Origin: an uncultured Lutibacter sp.
GTDB lineage: Bacteria > Bacteroidota > Bacteroidia > Flavobacteriales > Flavobacteriaceae
Reading direction: 5' to 3'
Length of the DNA: 64,000 bases
Assembly (NCBI RefSeq): GCF_947495725.1
Contig: NZ_CANLZZ010000001.1
Location: forward strand, 682,001 to 746,000
The notes under the pieces are model-generated. The model saw only the letters and a list, made by a program, of their open reading frames with translations, did no database searches and had not been told where the DNA came from. Made by a program: the position numbers and the translations under genes. Below are positions 9,048-18,715 of the stretch, piece after piece (position 1 is the first letter of the stretch; each line of letters begins with the position of its first letter).

Positions 9048-9923
9048 TTCGAAATAAAAAATGTTTTCAGAATCGTTATATCTCGAAGTTGTTAAGTAAC
9101 CTTTTTTATCATCAATAAACAGCACTCCCAAATCGTCAAAATCGGAGTTTAGCGCATCCATTAACTTTGGAATTTTCCATATTCCGTTCTCTTTAATTAA
9201 TTTATAAATATTAAAAACACCAGATTCTCTAATAACATTACTTAATAAAGTTTCACCTTTTTTATTGGTATATTGCACTCTATAGGTTTTTTCTTCATTT
9301 GATTTTGAAGAAAAATAAATAGTATTTTCATTAAATATAACAGGATTTATAATTTCATGTGTAGGTTGGCAAATAAACAACACATCGCTTTTTTCCCATT
9401 CATTGTTTTCATTTCTTTTTAATTCTAATAAATGTAAAGAATTTTGCTCGTTTGAAACAACAACCATTGTAGAACCATCTTTTGAAATAGTTGGATATGT
9501 ATAAGAATACTCTTTGTTGCAAAATTTTAAAGCTTGAACCGATTTTAGTTTAAATTCATTCAAAACACCTTTATAAATTGCAAAATTAAAATCGCCATAC
9601 GAATTTATTTTTTTGGAAATTCCTGTAAAGTAAACTTCATCATTAAATATTGCAAGTGCTCCAAGGCTGTATTTATTGCCCGTTTTTAGTTTAATAGATT
9701 TTGATTGGTGGCTTTTATAAAGTAACCTGTAGGTTTCTAAATTATGGTTAGAAGCATAAATTAAACCTTCTTTATACATTGCAGGAAAAATATTTCCTTC
9801 AGAATGTAATGATATGTGAGTTTCAAAAAGTTTTATATCATTATTTTCACTTATAAGTAACTTTTCTTGGCAGTTTAAATAGTTTATAAATAAAAATAAA
9901 ATTATAAATATGCTATTTTTCAT
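9036..9923 (-). CDS. Exported PD40/TolB-like propeller protein, hypothetical
   Basis: I chose the ATG at 9923, four codons inside the longest frame, because it begins directly with a signal peptide (MKNSIFIILFLFINYLNC). The mature part contains repeated blades of the TolB/PD40 kind: MYKEGLIYASN, AIFNDEVYFTG, YPTISKDGSTMVVVSN, VIFNENTIYFSSK and LFIDDKKGYLTTSR. Such proteins in Bacteroidetes are often periplasmic binding or scaffold modules. There is no OmpA-like domain. The cysteine at the end of the signal does not form a good lipobox. It converges with the lactonase gene, 12 bp overlap. Function unknown. Confidence 0.75.
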   Translation of the reverse strand: MKNSIFIILFLFINYLNCQEKLLISENNDIKLFETHISLHSEGNIFPAMYKEGLIYASNHNLETYRLLYKSHQSKSIKLKTGNKYSLGALAIFNDEVYFTGISKKINSYGDFNFAIYKGVLNEFKLKSVQALKFCNKEYSYTYPTISKDGSTMVVVSNEQNSLHLLELKRNENNEWEKSDVLFICQPTHEIINPVIFNENTIYFSSKSNEEKTYRVQYTNKKGETLLSNVIRESGVFNIYKLIKENGIWKIPKLMDALNSDFDDLGVLFIDDKKGYLTTSRYNDSENIFYFELKQ

Positions 9924-9995
9924 ATTATGTACCATCTTAAATATTGAAAGTGAAAATCAACTAAACTAATGTATACGCCTTTAATTTACATCCTC

Positions 9996-10412
9996 TTATA
10001 AATAATCTTCAAAATGTTCTTTTAAAATCTCTTGCATTAACTCAATTGTTAATGGTTTGTTTTGAAAACCACTAACTTCAGTAATGTTTTTAGATTTAGC
10101 TAAATCATCTGGATTTAAGGAAGAAGTTAACATTACCAATACTATTTTTCCTTTTTTACTTTCATCGAGCTTATGATATTCTTCAAGGAATTCCCATCCA
10201 TTCATACCAGGCATATTAATATCTAAAAAAATAAGATCCGGTTGAGGGTGTTTTCCTTCCCTTGTAGATTCGAGATACTCGAGGGCTTGTATACCGTTTT
10301 CAGCCATTTCTATTTTTTCGGCACAACCAACTTTATTAATAACCCATTCATGAATAAAATTTATTGCATCATCATCATCAATAAGTAAAATACAGTTCAA
10401 TTTTTTCTTCAT
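9996..10412 (-). CDS. Single-domain response regulator (CheY-like)
   Basis: A stand-alone receiver of 138 residues. The acidic cluster DDDD (12-15), phospho-acceptor D64 in LIFLDINMPG, the LTSS switch residues and the lysine in NKPLT are all present. There is no output domain, so signalling must be by protein contact or phosphorelay. It follows the PAS kinase gene by 6 bp, a kinase/receiver pairing resembling phytochrome-Rcp1-type units. A paralogous receiver lies at 12477-12893. Confidence 0.93.
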   Translation of the reverse strand: MKKKLNCILLIDDDDAINFIHEWVINKVGCAEKIEMAENGIQALEYLESTREGKHPQPDLIFLDINMPGMNGWEFLEEYHKLDESKKGKIVLVMLTSSLNPDDLAKSKNITEVSGFQNKPLTIELMQEILKEHFEDYL

Positions 10413-10418
10413 ATTTAT

Positions 10419-12398
10419 TTAATTTAAGTTTATTGGAATTGTAAAATAAAAAGTTGTTCCATCTCCCAATTTTGAATCTACCCAAATTTCTCCTCCGTGT
10501 AAATATACAATTTTATCGCAATGTGCCAACCCAATGCCTGTTCCGTCAAAATTACCTCTTCTATTTAACCTTTGAAAAATCCCAAAAATATTACGGTTAT
10601 TTAAATTTTCAATTCCAATACCATTATCTGTAACAGAGAACTTCCAATATTGGTCAATTTTATCTACTGAAACTTTAATTTGAGGATTAAGACCTTTTTT
10701 ATGAAATTTTATAGCGTTGCTTATTAAGTTTAAAAATAACAAATGAAGTTCATTTTTATAAACTTTTATTGTTGGTAATTTTTCTACCTCTATTGTTGCA
10801 TTTGTATTTTTTATATCATCTGAAAGGTCATTAATTATTATAGTTTTTAATATTTCGTTAATATCAACATCTTCTAAAACTTTATTAGCTCCAATACGAG
10901 AATAATCTAAAAGACCTTTTATTAAACTACTCATTCTATTAGTAGATCTATCAATAAAATTTATACAATTATTAGTTACTTCATCTATTTCATTGATTTG
11001 TTTTTGCTTTAAAATATTTACCATTCCTCGAATAGATCGTAATGGTTCTTGTAAATCATGTGAAGCAATATATGTAAATTGTTCTATTTCCTTATTTTTA
11101 AGTTGTAGGTTCTCGTATTGCGATGAAAGCATTGTAAGCCTAGTAATATCTTGTCTTATTGTAAGAAATTGATAAATTTCACCTTTTTCATTTTTAAATG
11201 GAATAATTGAGGTATGAACCCAATAAAAACTGCCATCTTTTGCCTTATTTTTTACTCCACCAATCCAAACTTCACCACTTTTAATTGTGCTCCAAAGTTC
11301 TTTAAAAAATGCTTTTGAATGATGTCCTGAATTAATCACTCTATGCGTTTTTCCAACGAGCTCTTCTCTGCTGTATTGGGAAATTTCGCATAACTTATCA
11401 TTTACAGATGTAATTACACCATTTACATCTGTGGTTGCAACAATAGAACTTTCATCTAAAGCTTGTTTAAATTGATTTAATTCAAAATTAGTTTGATATA
11501 ATGAGTTTTTAAAAACTTCTCTTTCTAAATCTCTTTTATTTATTCGAACAGCAATACCAATTATATAAATTATAGAAACTATTAAAGCAATAATTGTATA
11601 AATAATAAATCCAATATTAAAGCTAACAATGTTATTGTTTACTAAATATAATAAGGTAAAACCCATTAACAAAATCATTATAAAGTTATAAGGCGCTATT
11701 ATTCTTATTAATTTACTTCCTGCGTATTTACTTAAAATTAAATTGTAAAATTTTTTGGATGCATTTTTTAAAGAAAGTATACTAGAAAATAAGAAAAATA
11801 TTAATGCGGCTTGAAAGCTTGTTGAATTAATAAAGTTTAAATTTTTTCCTCCAGTAATTTGTAATAAAAACCCTAAAACTAAGAATAATGAGCATAATAT
11901 AATAGCTATAAAAACAAGTTGAGTTCGCTTCCTCGTTTGTTTCTTCTTAGATTGCATTCCCCAAATTGCAATTGCTAAAACTAAAAACCCAATGGCAGTA
12001 ATTGGAGACATTCTTCCAGGTAAAATTGTTGTAGAAGTATCTTCAATAAATATAGTGTCAACTCCTAAATTAACGTTAAAAACATACTGAAATAAAGTTA
12101 AAATGGCTATAATTAGTACTATACTAATTAAAATTTTATTTAAGGGTTTATAATAGTTGCTTTTTTTTATAAAAAACAATACACATATACTTAGTAAAAA
12201 AAATGATAATGCGGTATTAAATTTAATTGTTGGCCCTTCAGAATTTACACCTAAAATATCTTGTGTATGAAGTAACCACCCAACAAGTATCAATAAACTA
12301 ATTGATAAAACAAAAAAACAAATTACTATTATTAGTGATTTAATTTTTTCATTGGAGATAGTTTTTTTTAATTTTTTGGGGTTAAAAATCTTTTTCAT
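10419..12398 (-). CDS. Membrane PAS sensor histidine kinase
   Basis: The 659 residues start with about eight hydrophobic segments (roughly 20-285). Next are a PAS domain (about 310-430, including YWVHTSIIPFKNEKGEIYQFLTI), a HisKA dimerisation domain with the phospho-histidine in ASHDLQEPLRSIRG, and an HATPase domain with NLISNAIKFH (N box), DNGIGI (G1) and GTGIGLAHC (G2). It would autophosphorylate in response to an unknown signal and pass phosphate to the receiver encoded 6 bp downstream. No receiver domain is fused to it. Confidence 0.92.
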   Translation of the reverse strand: MKKIFNPKKLKKTISNEKIKSLIIVICFFVLSISLLILVGWLLHTQDILGVNSEGPTIKFNTALSFFLLSICVLFFIKKSNYYKPLNKILISIVLIIAILTLFQYVFNVNLGVDTIFIEDTSTTILPGRMSPITAIGFLVLAIAIWGMQSKKKQTRKRTQLVFIAIILCSLFLVLGFLLQITGGKNLNFINSTSFQAALIFFLFSSILSLKNASKKFYNLILSKYAGSKLIRIIAPYNFIMILLMGFTLLYLVNNNIVSFNIGFIIYTIIALIVSIIYIIGIAVRINKRDLEREVFKNSLYQTNFELNQFKQALDESSIVATTDVNGVITSVNDKLCEISQYSREELVGKTHRVINSGHHSKAFFKELWSTIKSGEVWIGGVKNKAKDGSFYWVHTSIIPFKNEKGEIYQFLTIRQDITRLTMLSSQYENLQLKNKEIEQFTYIASHDLQEPLRSIRGMVNILKQKQINEIDEVTNNCINFIDRSTNRMSSLIKGLLDYSRIGANKVLEDVDINEILKTIIINDLSDDIKNTNATIEVEKLPTIKVYKNELHLLFLNLISNAIKFHKKGLNPQIKVSVDKIDQYWKFSVTDNGIGIENLNNRNIFGIFQRLNRRGNFDGTGIGLAHCDKIVYLHGGEIWVDSKLGDGTTFYFTIPINLN

Positions 12399-12476
12399 AA
12401 TTTATTTATATAGTTTGGGGTAAAACTATTATTTGCATTAAAATTTAATATTTTGGGTTAAAATACTAAGTTTTAT

Positions 12477-12893
12477 TTAAATCTGTCCATTGTTTTCTAA
12501 AGAATTAATAATTTTAGTAAGTTCTTCTGAATCAATGGGTTTAATAATATAATCCGATATTTCACTAATTTTTTTTGCTCTTTCAATATCTACTGGATCT
12601 ACGGAAGAAGAAACCATATAAATAGTTATATTTTTCCCAACACGTGGTGCTATTTTAACATATTCTTCCATAAATTGAAAGCCATCCATTATTGGCATGT
12701 TTATGTCTAAAAAAATAAGGTCTGGTAAATCTTTAATATTTGCAATATTATCAACCATAAACTCTAATGCTTCTTCACCATCTGAAAACATAAGTACTTT
12801 TCTAGATAAATTTTGTGTATCTAAAGTTTTGGTTATTGTATATTGATAAATTTCATCATCGTCAACTATACAAATTATAAAAGGTTTTTTCAT
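12477..12893 (-). CDS. Single-domain response regulator (CheY-like)
   Basis: A 138-residue stand-alone receiver with acidic residues DDDE at 11-14, phospho-acceptor D63 in LIFLDINMPI, SSS at the switch position and lysine in IKPID. It is clearly related to the receiver at 9996-10412. It starts 8 bp after the large kinase gene and is followed, 78 bp later, by the second kinase gene. The four genes probably form one leftward operon. No DNA-binding domain is present. Confidence 0.93.
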   Translation of the reverse strand: MKKPFIICIVDDDEIYQYTITKTLDTQNLSRKVLMFSDGEEALEFMVDNIANIKDLPDLIFLDINMPIMDGFQFMEEYVKIAPRVGKNITIYMVSSSVDPVDIERAKKISEISDYIIKPIDSEELTKIINSLENNGQI

Positions 12894-12901
12894 AATAAAT
12901 A

Positions 12902-15508
12902 TTAAAACGTTATTGTAAATGTTGTTCCTTCATTAACCTTACTAGATGCCATAATTGTACCACCCATAGATTCAATTTGAATTTTAGTAAGGTATAAACC
13001 AACTCCTTTTGCCTCTGCATGTCTGTGAAATGTTTTATTTAATCCAAATAATTTATGCCCATGCTTCTTTAAGTCTATGCCTAGTCCATTATCCCTTATT
13101 GTAAGTTGTAATTTACCATTATTATTGGTTGTTTTAATTAAAATTTTTGGAGGGCGGTCTTCAGATCTATATTTAATAGAATTTGTTATTAAATTTAAGA
13201 AAATACTCTCCAAATAAGTACGATTATAGGTAATGCTAGGAGCTTCAGAAAAATCACCAGATAAGTTGGTATCAGTCTCAATTATTTGACCTGTTAATAT
13301 TTCCTTTGTTTTATTTAAAACATCTTTAAAAAGTATATCATCAATATTTTTAGAGCTATCATCTCTAATTTTTATGGCATCAACTAATGTATTTAATGTT
13401 GATGTTAAATGGTGAATTACTTTTTCAAATTTTTCAAATATTAAATTTTTCTCATCATCAGATTCAGACATATTATAAAAATGAAGCAACGAGTTAAGGT
13501 TACTTACAGGTGCGCGTAAATTATGAGATGTAATATGAGCAAAACTCGCTAACTGACTATTTTGATCTGTTAATTTTTCTGTAAGAATTTCAAGATTATT
13601 TTTTGCATCAATAATTATTTTTTGATTTTCAATACTAGCGCTAATATCAGTAGCAACACCAATAAAACCGGTAATTTTACCTTTTTTATTTTTAAGTGCC
13701 GTAACAATTTGTTGTACAGGAAATTTTGATCCGTCTTTTCTAACATAAGTCCATTCTCTAGACTCAGATCCTCCTTGTATTGCATTTTCTACAAAAGCAT
13801 TAAACCCTCTAATATGTTTACCATAAAATTGAGATAACTCCCTACCTCGTTTAATTATTTCATCATTTAAAAGAAGTATTTGTGGAGTTTGTAGCCCAAT
13901 CATTTCCTCTGCTGAATATTGTAGCATGTTTTCTGCTCCTTGATTAAAATGAGTAATTAAACCATTTTTATCTGTTCCTATAATTGAAATAGGTCCTGAG
14001 TTTAATATTGCTTTTAACTCTTCATTAACCTCATTTAATGCATTTTGTGCTTTTTTAATTTCATCAATATCCTGAAATATTCCATAAAGTCTTAGACATT
14101 TATCCTTATCAAATTCAGATTGACCAATAACACGAATCCACACAGCATTTTCTTTTGCTGTAACTAATTCTAATTCTATATCAAAAGATTCTCCATTTTC
14201 AATAGCATTAATAACAGCACTTTGTATTTTATTTCTACTCTCCCCTTCTTTATAAAAATTTATTGCTGTTTCTAAAATTGGTTTAAAATCTTTAGAAACT
14301 TCATGTATTTCGCGTGTTACTTTACTCCAAATAACTTCCCCTGAAATTAAATTTAATTCCCAAGTTCCAATACGGGCAATTTCATTTGTTTTATCTAATA
14401 TTTTTTCAATTCTAAGCTTTTCTTGATCTTTCTCTTTAATATTTGTTATATCGGCAGTATACATTAATAATCCTCCAATATTTCCTTCAGAAATGTACCA
14501 AGGACGAACATCCCAAGTTATCCATTGAATAGTTCCATCTTCTCTTTCAAATGGAGCTTCATCGCATTTATTAATTGCTCCATTTAAACATTCTCTATGA
14601 TGCTGTTTCCAATCATCACCTATTTCTGGGAAAATATCATAATGAGATTGCCCTATAATTTCCCTATCGTTTAACTTATAATCATCTCTCCAGCGTTGTG
14701 AAGCCGCTATGTACTTCATTTCCTTATCAAACATAGCAATTGCATTTGGAGCTTGTTCTATAAATATTTTTCCAAGTTTTGCTCCTTTTGCTATTTCGTC
14801 TTTTAGCAATTCTAGTTCATTTAAGTTATTGCTAATATTTTTTTGAGAAAGCTTTAATTCATTATTCCTTTTTTCAAGATCTTCGTTTTTATTAAATAGT
14901 TCTCGATAAAATGGTAAAATGATAAAAATATACTCTAGAATTAAAATTAGCCCAGCAAAAAAAGCTAGGAAATATATTATTTTTTTAAAATTTTGAAGTT
15001 TGTTTTCTGCGTTTTTTTGATATTCATAAACAATGGCGTCCATTATTGTTAAAAAGGATAAATCCGCCGCTTCAAGAGATTTTGTATCCTGTATGCTTGT
15101 ATTCGACTCTATGTTATTTAAAATACCTCTACTATATTTTAAAATCTCGTTTTGGTAAGGTTTTATTACTTGAAATAAAGAATCGACAGTTTTAATACCA
15201 TTTTTTTTATTTTTTAAGATTAAATAATTAGTAGCATTTTCCCATTCTTTTGTAAGTGAATTTAAAGTATCTCTTGTATGTAAAATTACACTTGAATCAT
15301 TGGTTTTTTCGGTATTAAGAATATATGTGTGCCTTATTATTCTTTCGACTAACATACGTTGTTTACCTGAAAGGTTTATAAACTCAGCGTCTGATTTTTG
15401 TGAATTAATACTGCTCTGTACAAATAAGAGTATTAAGACTATTATTAAAATAATAGTTCCAAAAAATATTAAATATCTATTTTTTATTGATTGATTTTTT
15501 TTATTCAT
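12902..15508 (-). CDS. PilJ-type sensor histidine kinase with three PAS domains
   Basis: I take the ATG at 15508 over a TTG three codons upstream. The 868 residues contain a transmembrane helix at about 13-33 and a periplasmic four-helix sensor of the PilJ/NarX N-terminal type, with the conserved LSGKQRMLVERI. A second helix follows at about 180-203. Three PAS/PAC units come next (about 245-370, 375-495, 500-625), then a HisKA domain with phospho-histidine in HITSHNLRAP and an HATPase domain (NLITNSIKY, DNGLGI, GVGLYL). PilJ/NarX-type sensors are known to read nitrate/nitrite in enterics, but the ligand here is unknown. It is first in a four-gene signalling operon. Confidence 0.9.
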   Translation of the reverse strand: MNKKNQSIKNRYLIFFGTIILIIVLILLFVQSSINSQKSDAEFINLSGKQRMLVERIIRHTYILNTEKTNDSSVILHTRDTLNSLTKEWENATNYLILKNKKNGIKTVDSLFQVIKPYQNEILKYSRGILNNIESNTSIQDTKSLEAADLSFLTIMDAIVYEYQKNAENKLQNFKKIIYFLAFFAGLILILEYIFIILPFYRELFNKNEDLEKRNNELKLSQKNISNNLNELELLKDEIAKGAKLGKIFIEQAPNAIAMFDKEMKYIAASQRWRDDYKLNDREIIGQSHYDIFPEIGDDWKQHHRECLNGAINKCDEAPFEREDGTIQWITWDVRPWYISEGNIGGLLMYTADITNIKEKDQEKLRIEKILDKTNEIARIGTWELNLISGEVIWSKVTREIHEVSKDFKPILETAINFYKEGESRNKIQSAVINAIENGESFDIELELVTAKENAVWIRVIGQSEFDKDKCLRLYGIFQDIDEIKKAQNALNEVNEELKAILNSGPISIIGTDKNGLITHFNQGAENMLQYSAEEMIGLQTPQILLLNDEIIKRGRELSQFYGKHIRGFNAFVENAIQGGSESREWTYVRKDGSKFPVQQIVTALKNKKGKITGFIGVATDISASIENQKIIIDAKNNLEILTEKLTDQNSQLASFAHITSHNLRAPVSNLNSLLHFYNMSESDDEKNLIFEKFEKVIHHLTSTLNTLVDAIKIRDDSSKNIDDILFKDVLNKTKEILTGQIIETDTNLSGDFSEAPSITYNRTYLESIFLNLITNSIKYRSEDRPPKILIKTTNNNGKLQLTIRDNGLGIDLKKHGHKLFGLNKTFHRHAEAKGVGLYLTKIQIESMGGTIMASSKVNEGTTFTITF

Positions 15509-15788
15509 TTTGAACAAATTGTTAGTTTGTTTTTTAAGTTAAAAATTAGCCTTTAAAACTATTATTTTTTTAAAACTATTTAAAAAAATTAAAAAAACAT
15601 TGTAACGTTTATTTTTAGCAATTTAACGTATTCTTTTTATTAATTCAGAATTCGGCAAATGTACATTATTTCACAATTTAAAAAAAATGAATTAATGTAA
15701 GTATGAAGTATAAAATATTGCTAAATATTTTTATAAAACAGAATTTTTATAAAAAATATGAAAAAATAAATAATAATGATTGACTATA

Positions 15789-16316
15789 TTATAATTGAAC
15801 TAAACGCATTCCAAACTCATTTACCTTTTCCCAGTTTGTATACTCTATTTTAGTGTTTTTATCTGTTGGTCCTTTGGTTATCCACATTATTAATTGAATC
15901 ATTAACCTATCAAAAAAACCATATTTTTTATAATCTAACATTCCAGCAAATACCTCTACTATTTGAGGTTTCCAGTCAATGGTTTTAAAGAATTTTATTA
16001 CATATGGATTGGTGTCGGCTTGTGCTTTTTCGGGTTTTCGAGCTACTAAATTCACCGAGAAAAAAGCAGTTTTTTTAGTATCTAATATTATTTTATTTGA
16101 ATTTATAAACTCAATAATTTTTTTATGATGTAAACCATATCTAATACTAGAACCTATAATTATTTTACTAAAACTTTGTATATCTTCCTTAAAATTTTCA
16201 ATTGAAAAAAGTTCTATTTGTATTCCTTTCTTATTAAAAACTGAAACTATAGCATTGCAAATTTTTAAAGTTTGACCATCAGTAGTTGAGTATATAATTC
16301 CTATTCTGTCCTTCAT
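15789..16316 (-). CDS. hemG: Menaquinone-dependent protoporphyrinogen IX dehydrogenase
   Basis: HemG is a long-chain flavodoxin-fold FMN enzyme that oxidises protoporphyrinogen IX to protoporphyrin IX and passes electrons to menaquinone. The 175 residues match E. coli HemG along their length: IIYSTTDGQT (FMN phosphate loop), IIGSSIRYGLHH, FFSVNLVARKPEKAQ, and the C-terminal YTNWEKVNEF. An insertion rich in aromatic and hydrophobic residues (FFDRLMIQLIMW) fits a membrane-facing helix. It is a single-gene unit between the signalling cluster and the cold-shock gene. HemG is best known from gammaproteobacteria, so its presence here may reflect transfer. Confidence 0.9.
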   Translation of the reverse strand: MKDRIGIIYSTTDGQTLKICNAIVSVFNKKGIQIELFSIENFKEDIQSFSKIIIGSSIRYGLHHKKIIEFINSNKIILDTKKTAFFSVNLVARKPEKAQADTNPYVIKFFKTIDWKPQIVEVFAGMLDYKKYGFFDRLMIQLIMWITKGPTDKNTKIEYTNWEKVNEFGMRLVQL

Positions 16317-16378
16317 GCTTTAAATATTACAATTATAAAGATACCCAATTAACAACTTTGTTGTTATGATAATTGTCA

Positions 16379-16411
16379 ATAAAAAAAGCTTGTTCAAATT
16401 GAACAAGCTTT
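16379..16411 (-). terminator. Terminator of the cold-shock gene
   Basis: The stem AAAGCTTGTTCA / TGAACAAGCTTT with a 3-base loop spans 16385-16411. Leftward it is followed by a run of T residues (A-run 16380-16387 on the plus strand). It lies about 28 bp after the csp stop codon. Confidence 0.85.
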
Positions 16412-16438
16412 GTACTTTAAAAAGAATTTATTTTATAC

Positions 16439-16630
16439 TTAAATAACTTTTACGTTAACTGCATTTAAACCTTTTTTTCCTTCTTTTAGTTCAAACTCAA
16501 CTGTGTCACCTTCTCTGATTTCATCAATCAGTCCTGAAATGTGCACGAAATAGTCTGTGCTTGAACCTTCTTCTGTAATAAATCCAAAACCTTTAGATTC
16601 GTTAAAAAATTTTACTGTACCTGTTTTCAT
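16439..16630 (-). CDS. Cold-shock domain protein (CspA family)
   Basis: A 63-residue single cold-shock domain that binds single-stranded RNA/DNA as an RNA chaperone. RNP1 is KGFGFI (about 13-18). RNP2 reads DYFVHIS, where most family members have DIFVH, so one aromatic-for-aliphatic change is present. The C-terminus GLNAVNVKVI is typical. It is a monocistronic gene with a strong terminator. Whether it is cold-induced cannot be told from sequence; the leader of about 90 bases is AT-rich and shows no element I can name. Confidence 0.95.
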   Translation of the reverse strand: MKTGTVKFFNESKGFGFITEEGSSTDYFVHISGLIDEIREGDTVEFELKEGKKGLNAVNVKVI

Positions 16631-16721
16631 TGTTAAATAATAAATTAAAGTACTAAGTTACTATTATTTCGTTATATGATAAGTTTTTTTTAAATATTTT
16701 ACAATTAGTTAATTAAAAAAA

Positions 16722-17717
16722 CTAATCTAATTTATCTGTCAATTTTTTAAATACAGTTTTAGGGTTTTCGTTTTTATACAAAATTTTATAAACTGCATTA
16801 ATAATTGGAGTAAAAGCTCCATTCTTTTCATTAATTTCATAAGCACTTTTTACAGCATAATATCCTTCTGCAATCATACTCATTTCCATCATAGCACTTT
16901 TTACTGTGTAACCTTTACCAATCATATTACCAAACATTCTATTTCTACTAAATGTAGAATATCCTGTTACTAATAAATCGCCCAAATAAGCAGAATTATT
17001 AATGTTTCGTTTCATTTTATGAACCTTTTTAATAAAACGTTTCATTTCTCTAATTGAGTTGGACATTAAAACAGATTGAAAATTATCTCCATATCCCAAA
17101 CCATGTGCTATTCCAGCAGCAATTGCATATATATTTTTAAGCATTGCCGCATATTCGGTACCAATAATATCATCAGAAATTTTTGTTTTTATATAATTAC
17201 TCGAAAGGTAATTACTTAAAAGTGTTGCTTTTTCTTGATCAATACAAGCAATAGTTAAATAGGATAAACGTTCCATGGCAACTTCTTCAGCATGACAAGG
17301 ACCTGTTATAACTCCAATATTTTCTAAAGGAACACCTAGTTTTTGGTTAAAATGCTCACCAACTATTAAACCGCTTTCTGGAATAATTCCTTTAATGGCT
17401 GAAAAAACTATTTTTGAGGATAAACTTTGTTCTATTTTGTCAAATTCGGCTTTTACAAATGCCGATGGAATTGCAAAAATTAAAATATCTGCATAATCAA
17501 CCATTTTATTTATATCGCTCGATAAAAACAATTGGTTAACATTAAAAGTAGCTGAACTAATGTAATTAGGATTGTGTTCGTTTTCAATAATATATTCTAC
17601 AACATTCTGATTTCTAACATACCAACCAACTTGCTCCAAATTTTCGCACAACATTTTAACAATTGCAGTTGCCCAACTTCCGCTTCCAAATACGGCAATT
17701 TTAGGGTTTTTACTCAT
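16722..17717 (-). CDS. gpsA: NAD(P)-dependent glycerol-3-phosphate dehydrogenase
   Basis: GpsA reduces dihydroxyacetone phosphate to sn-glycerol 3-phosphate, the backbone for phospholipids. In 331 residues it shows the Rossmann motif GSGSWATA (11-18), GPCHAEEVAMERLSYL, the catalytic-lysine segment AAMLKNIYAIAAGIAHGLGYGDN and SIREMKRF. Length is normal. It lies 51 bp downstream of the fructosamine-kinase-like gene and may be co-transcribed with it. Confidence 0.96.
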   Translation of the reverse strand: MSKNPKIAVFGSGSWATAIVKMLCENLEQVGWYVRNQNVVEYIIENEHNPNYISSATFNVNQLFLSSDINKMVDYADILIFAIPSAFVKAEFDKIEQSLSSKIVFSAIKGIIPESGLIVGEHFNQKLGVPLENIGVITGPCHAEEVAMERLSYLTIACIDQEKATLLSNYLSSNYIKTKISDDIIGTEYAAMLKNIYAIAAGIAHGLGYGDNFQSVLMSNSIREMKRFIKKVHKMKRNINNSAYLGDLLVTGYSTFSRNRMFGNMIGKGYTVKSAMMEMSMIAEGYYAVKSAYEINEKNGAFTPIINAVYKILYKNENPKTVFKKLTDKLD

Positions 17718-17768
17718 TTTTTAAGGTTTAGTTTGGTCAAAAGTAAATAAATTGAAACAATTGAATAC

Positions 17769-18638
17769 TTAAAATTCTGTTATTATATTCTCAATACTTT
17801 CTAAATAAGAATTACCAAACATATTTAAATGAACCATAAGTGGATACAAATGATAAAAATTATTACGAAGATTAAAACAAGGTTCTAATGGATATATTTC
17901 GTGATATTTCTTATAAAATTCTTCTGTAAAACCACCAAATAATTGAGTCATTGCAATATCCACTTCTCTATGACCATAATAAACCGCCGGATCAATCAAT
18001 ACGGCGTTTTCATTTTTTGAACATATATAATTTCCATGCCATAAATCGCCATGAACAGCAGCAGGTTTTTCAATAGGAAATATTTCAGGAATTTTTGCGT
18101 ACAAACCATCAAACTGTTTTACATGTTTCAATTTAAGTTTGTTTGAATCAAAAGCTAATTTAACTTGAGGCCTTAATCTGTTTTCAATAAAAAAATCAGA
18201 AAAACTGTCGTAAAAACAATTGTTTTGTGGTAATTGACCCATAAAATTAGAATATTCTAGTCCAAACTTATCATTTTTTTGTTTATGTAAATTAACAAGT
18301 TGAACGGCAAAATTCTCCCAAAATTTATTTGTTTCTTTTCCATTATCAATCCACTCTAACACTAAATAAATAGAATCTTCAAAAGTGCCTTCAATAATAA
18401 TATTTGGAGTTAAAGCGCTTTTACTTTCTAAAAATTGAAGACCTAAAACTTCTTCTTTAAATCCATTTGTAAAAACAGTTGTATTATTAGTTTTAACAAA
18501 ATAAGTTAGATTTTTTGTTGAAACTTTAAACGTATTATTAATTGAACCTCCACCAATTGATTGCCAATTATAGTTACATTTGGTTTTTAATTGTTTGTCT
18601 AAACAACTTTCGATATAATCTCTAAATTTTGAATCCAT
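17769..18638 (-). CDS. Fructosamine/ketosamine kinase family protein
   Basis: The 289 residues belong to the fructosamine-3-kinase family (PF03881, an APH-like kinase fold). Diagnostic segments are SIGGGSINNTFKV near the N-terminus, the catalytic HGDLWHGNYICS and the metal-binding IDPAVYYGHREVDIAM. Family members phosphorylate Amadori products or ribulosamines on protein and small-molecule glycation adducts, allowing their removal. The substrate here is not determined by sequence. It is adjacent to gpsA in the same direction and divergent from the flippase gene. Confidence 0.9.
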   Translation of the reverse strand: MDSKFRDYIESCLDKQLKTKCNYNWQSIGGGSINNTFKVSTKNLTYFVKTNNTTVFTNGFKEEVLGLQFLESKSALTPNIIIEGTFEDSIYLVLEWIDNGKETNKFWENFAVQLVNLHKQKNDKFGLEYSNFMGQLPQNNCFYDSFSDFFIENRLRPQVKLAFDSNKLKLKHVKQFDGLYAKIPEIFPIEKPAAVHGDLWHGNYICSKNENAVLIDPAVYYGHREVDIAMTQLFGGFTEEFYKKYHEIYPLEPCFNLRNNFYHLYPLMVHLNMFGNSYLESIENIITEF

Positions 18639-18715
18639 ATTGCATAATTAATGGGTAAAATTAATACTAATAGCTTTAATTTTTTACATTTATACATTAT
18701 TTTATAAAATCCAAT

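Noticed and set aside
15701-15784. Short rightward ORF (26 codons) between the kinase and hemG genes
   Set aside because: It is very short, Lys/Asn/Ile-rich as expected from random AT-rich sequence, and has no supporting signal.
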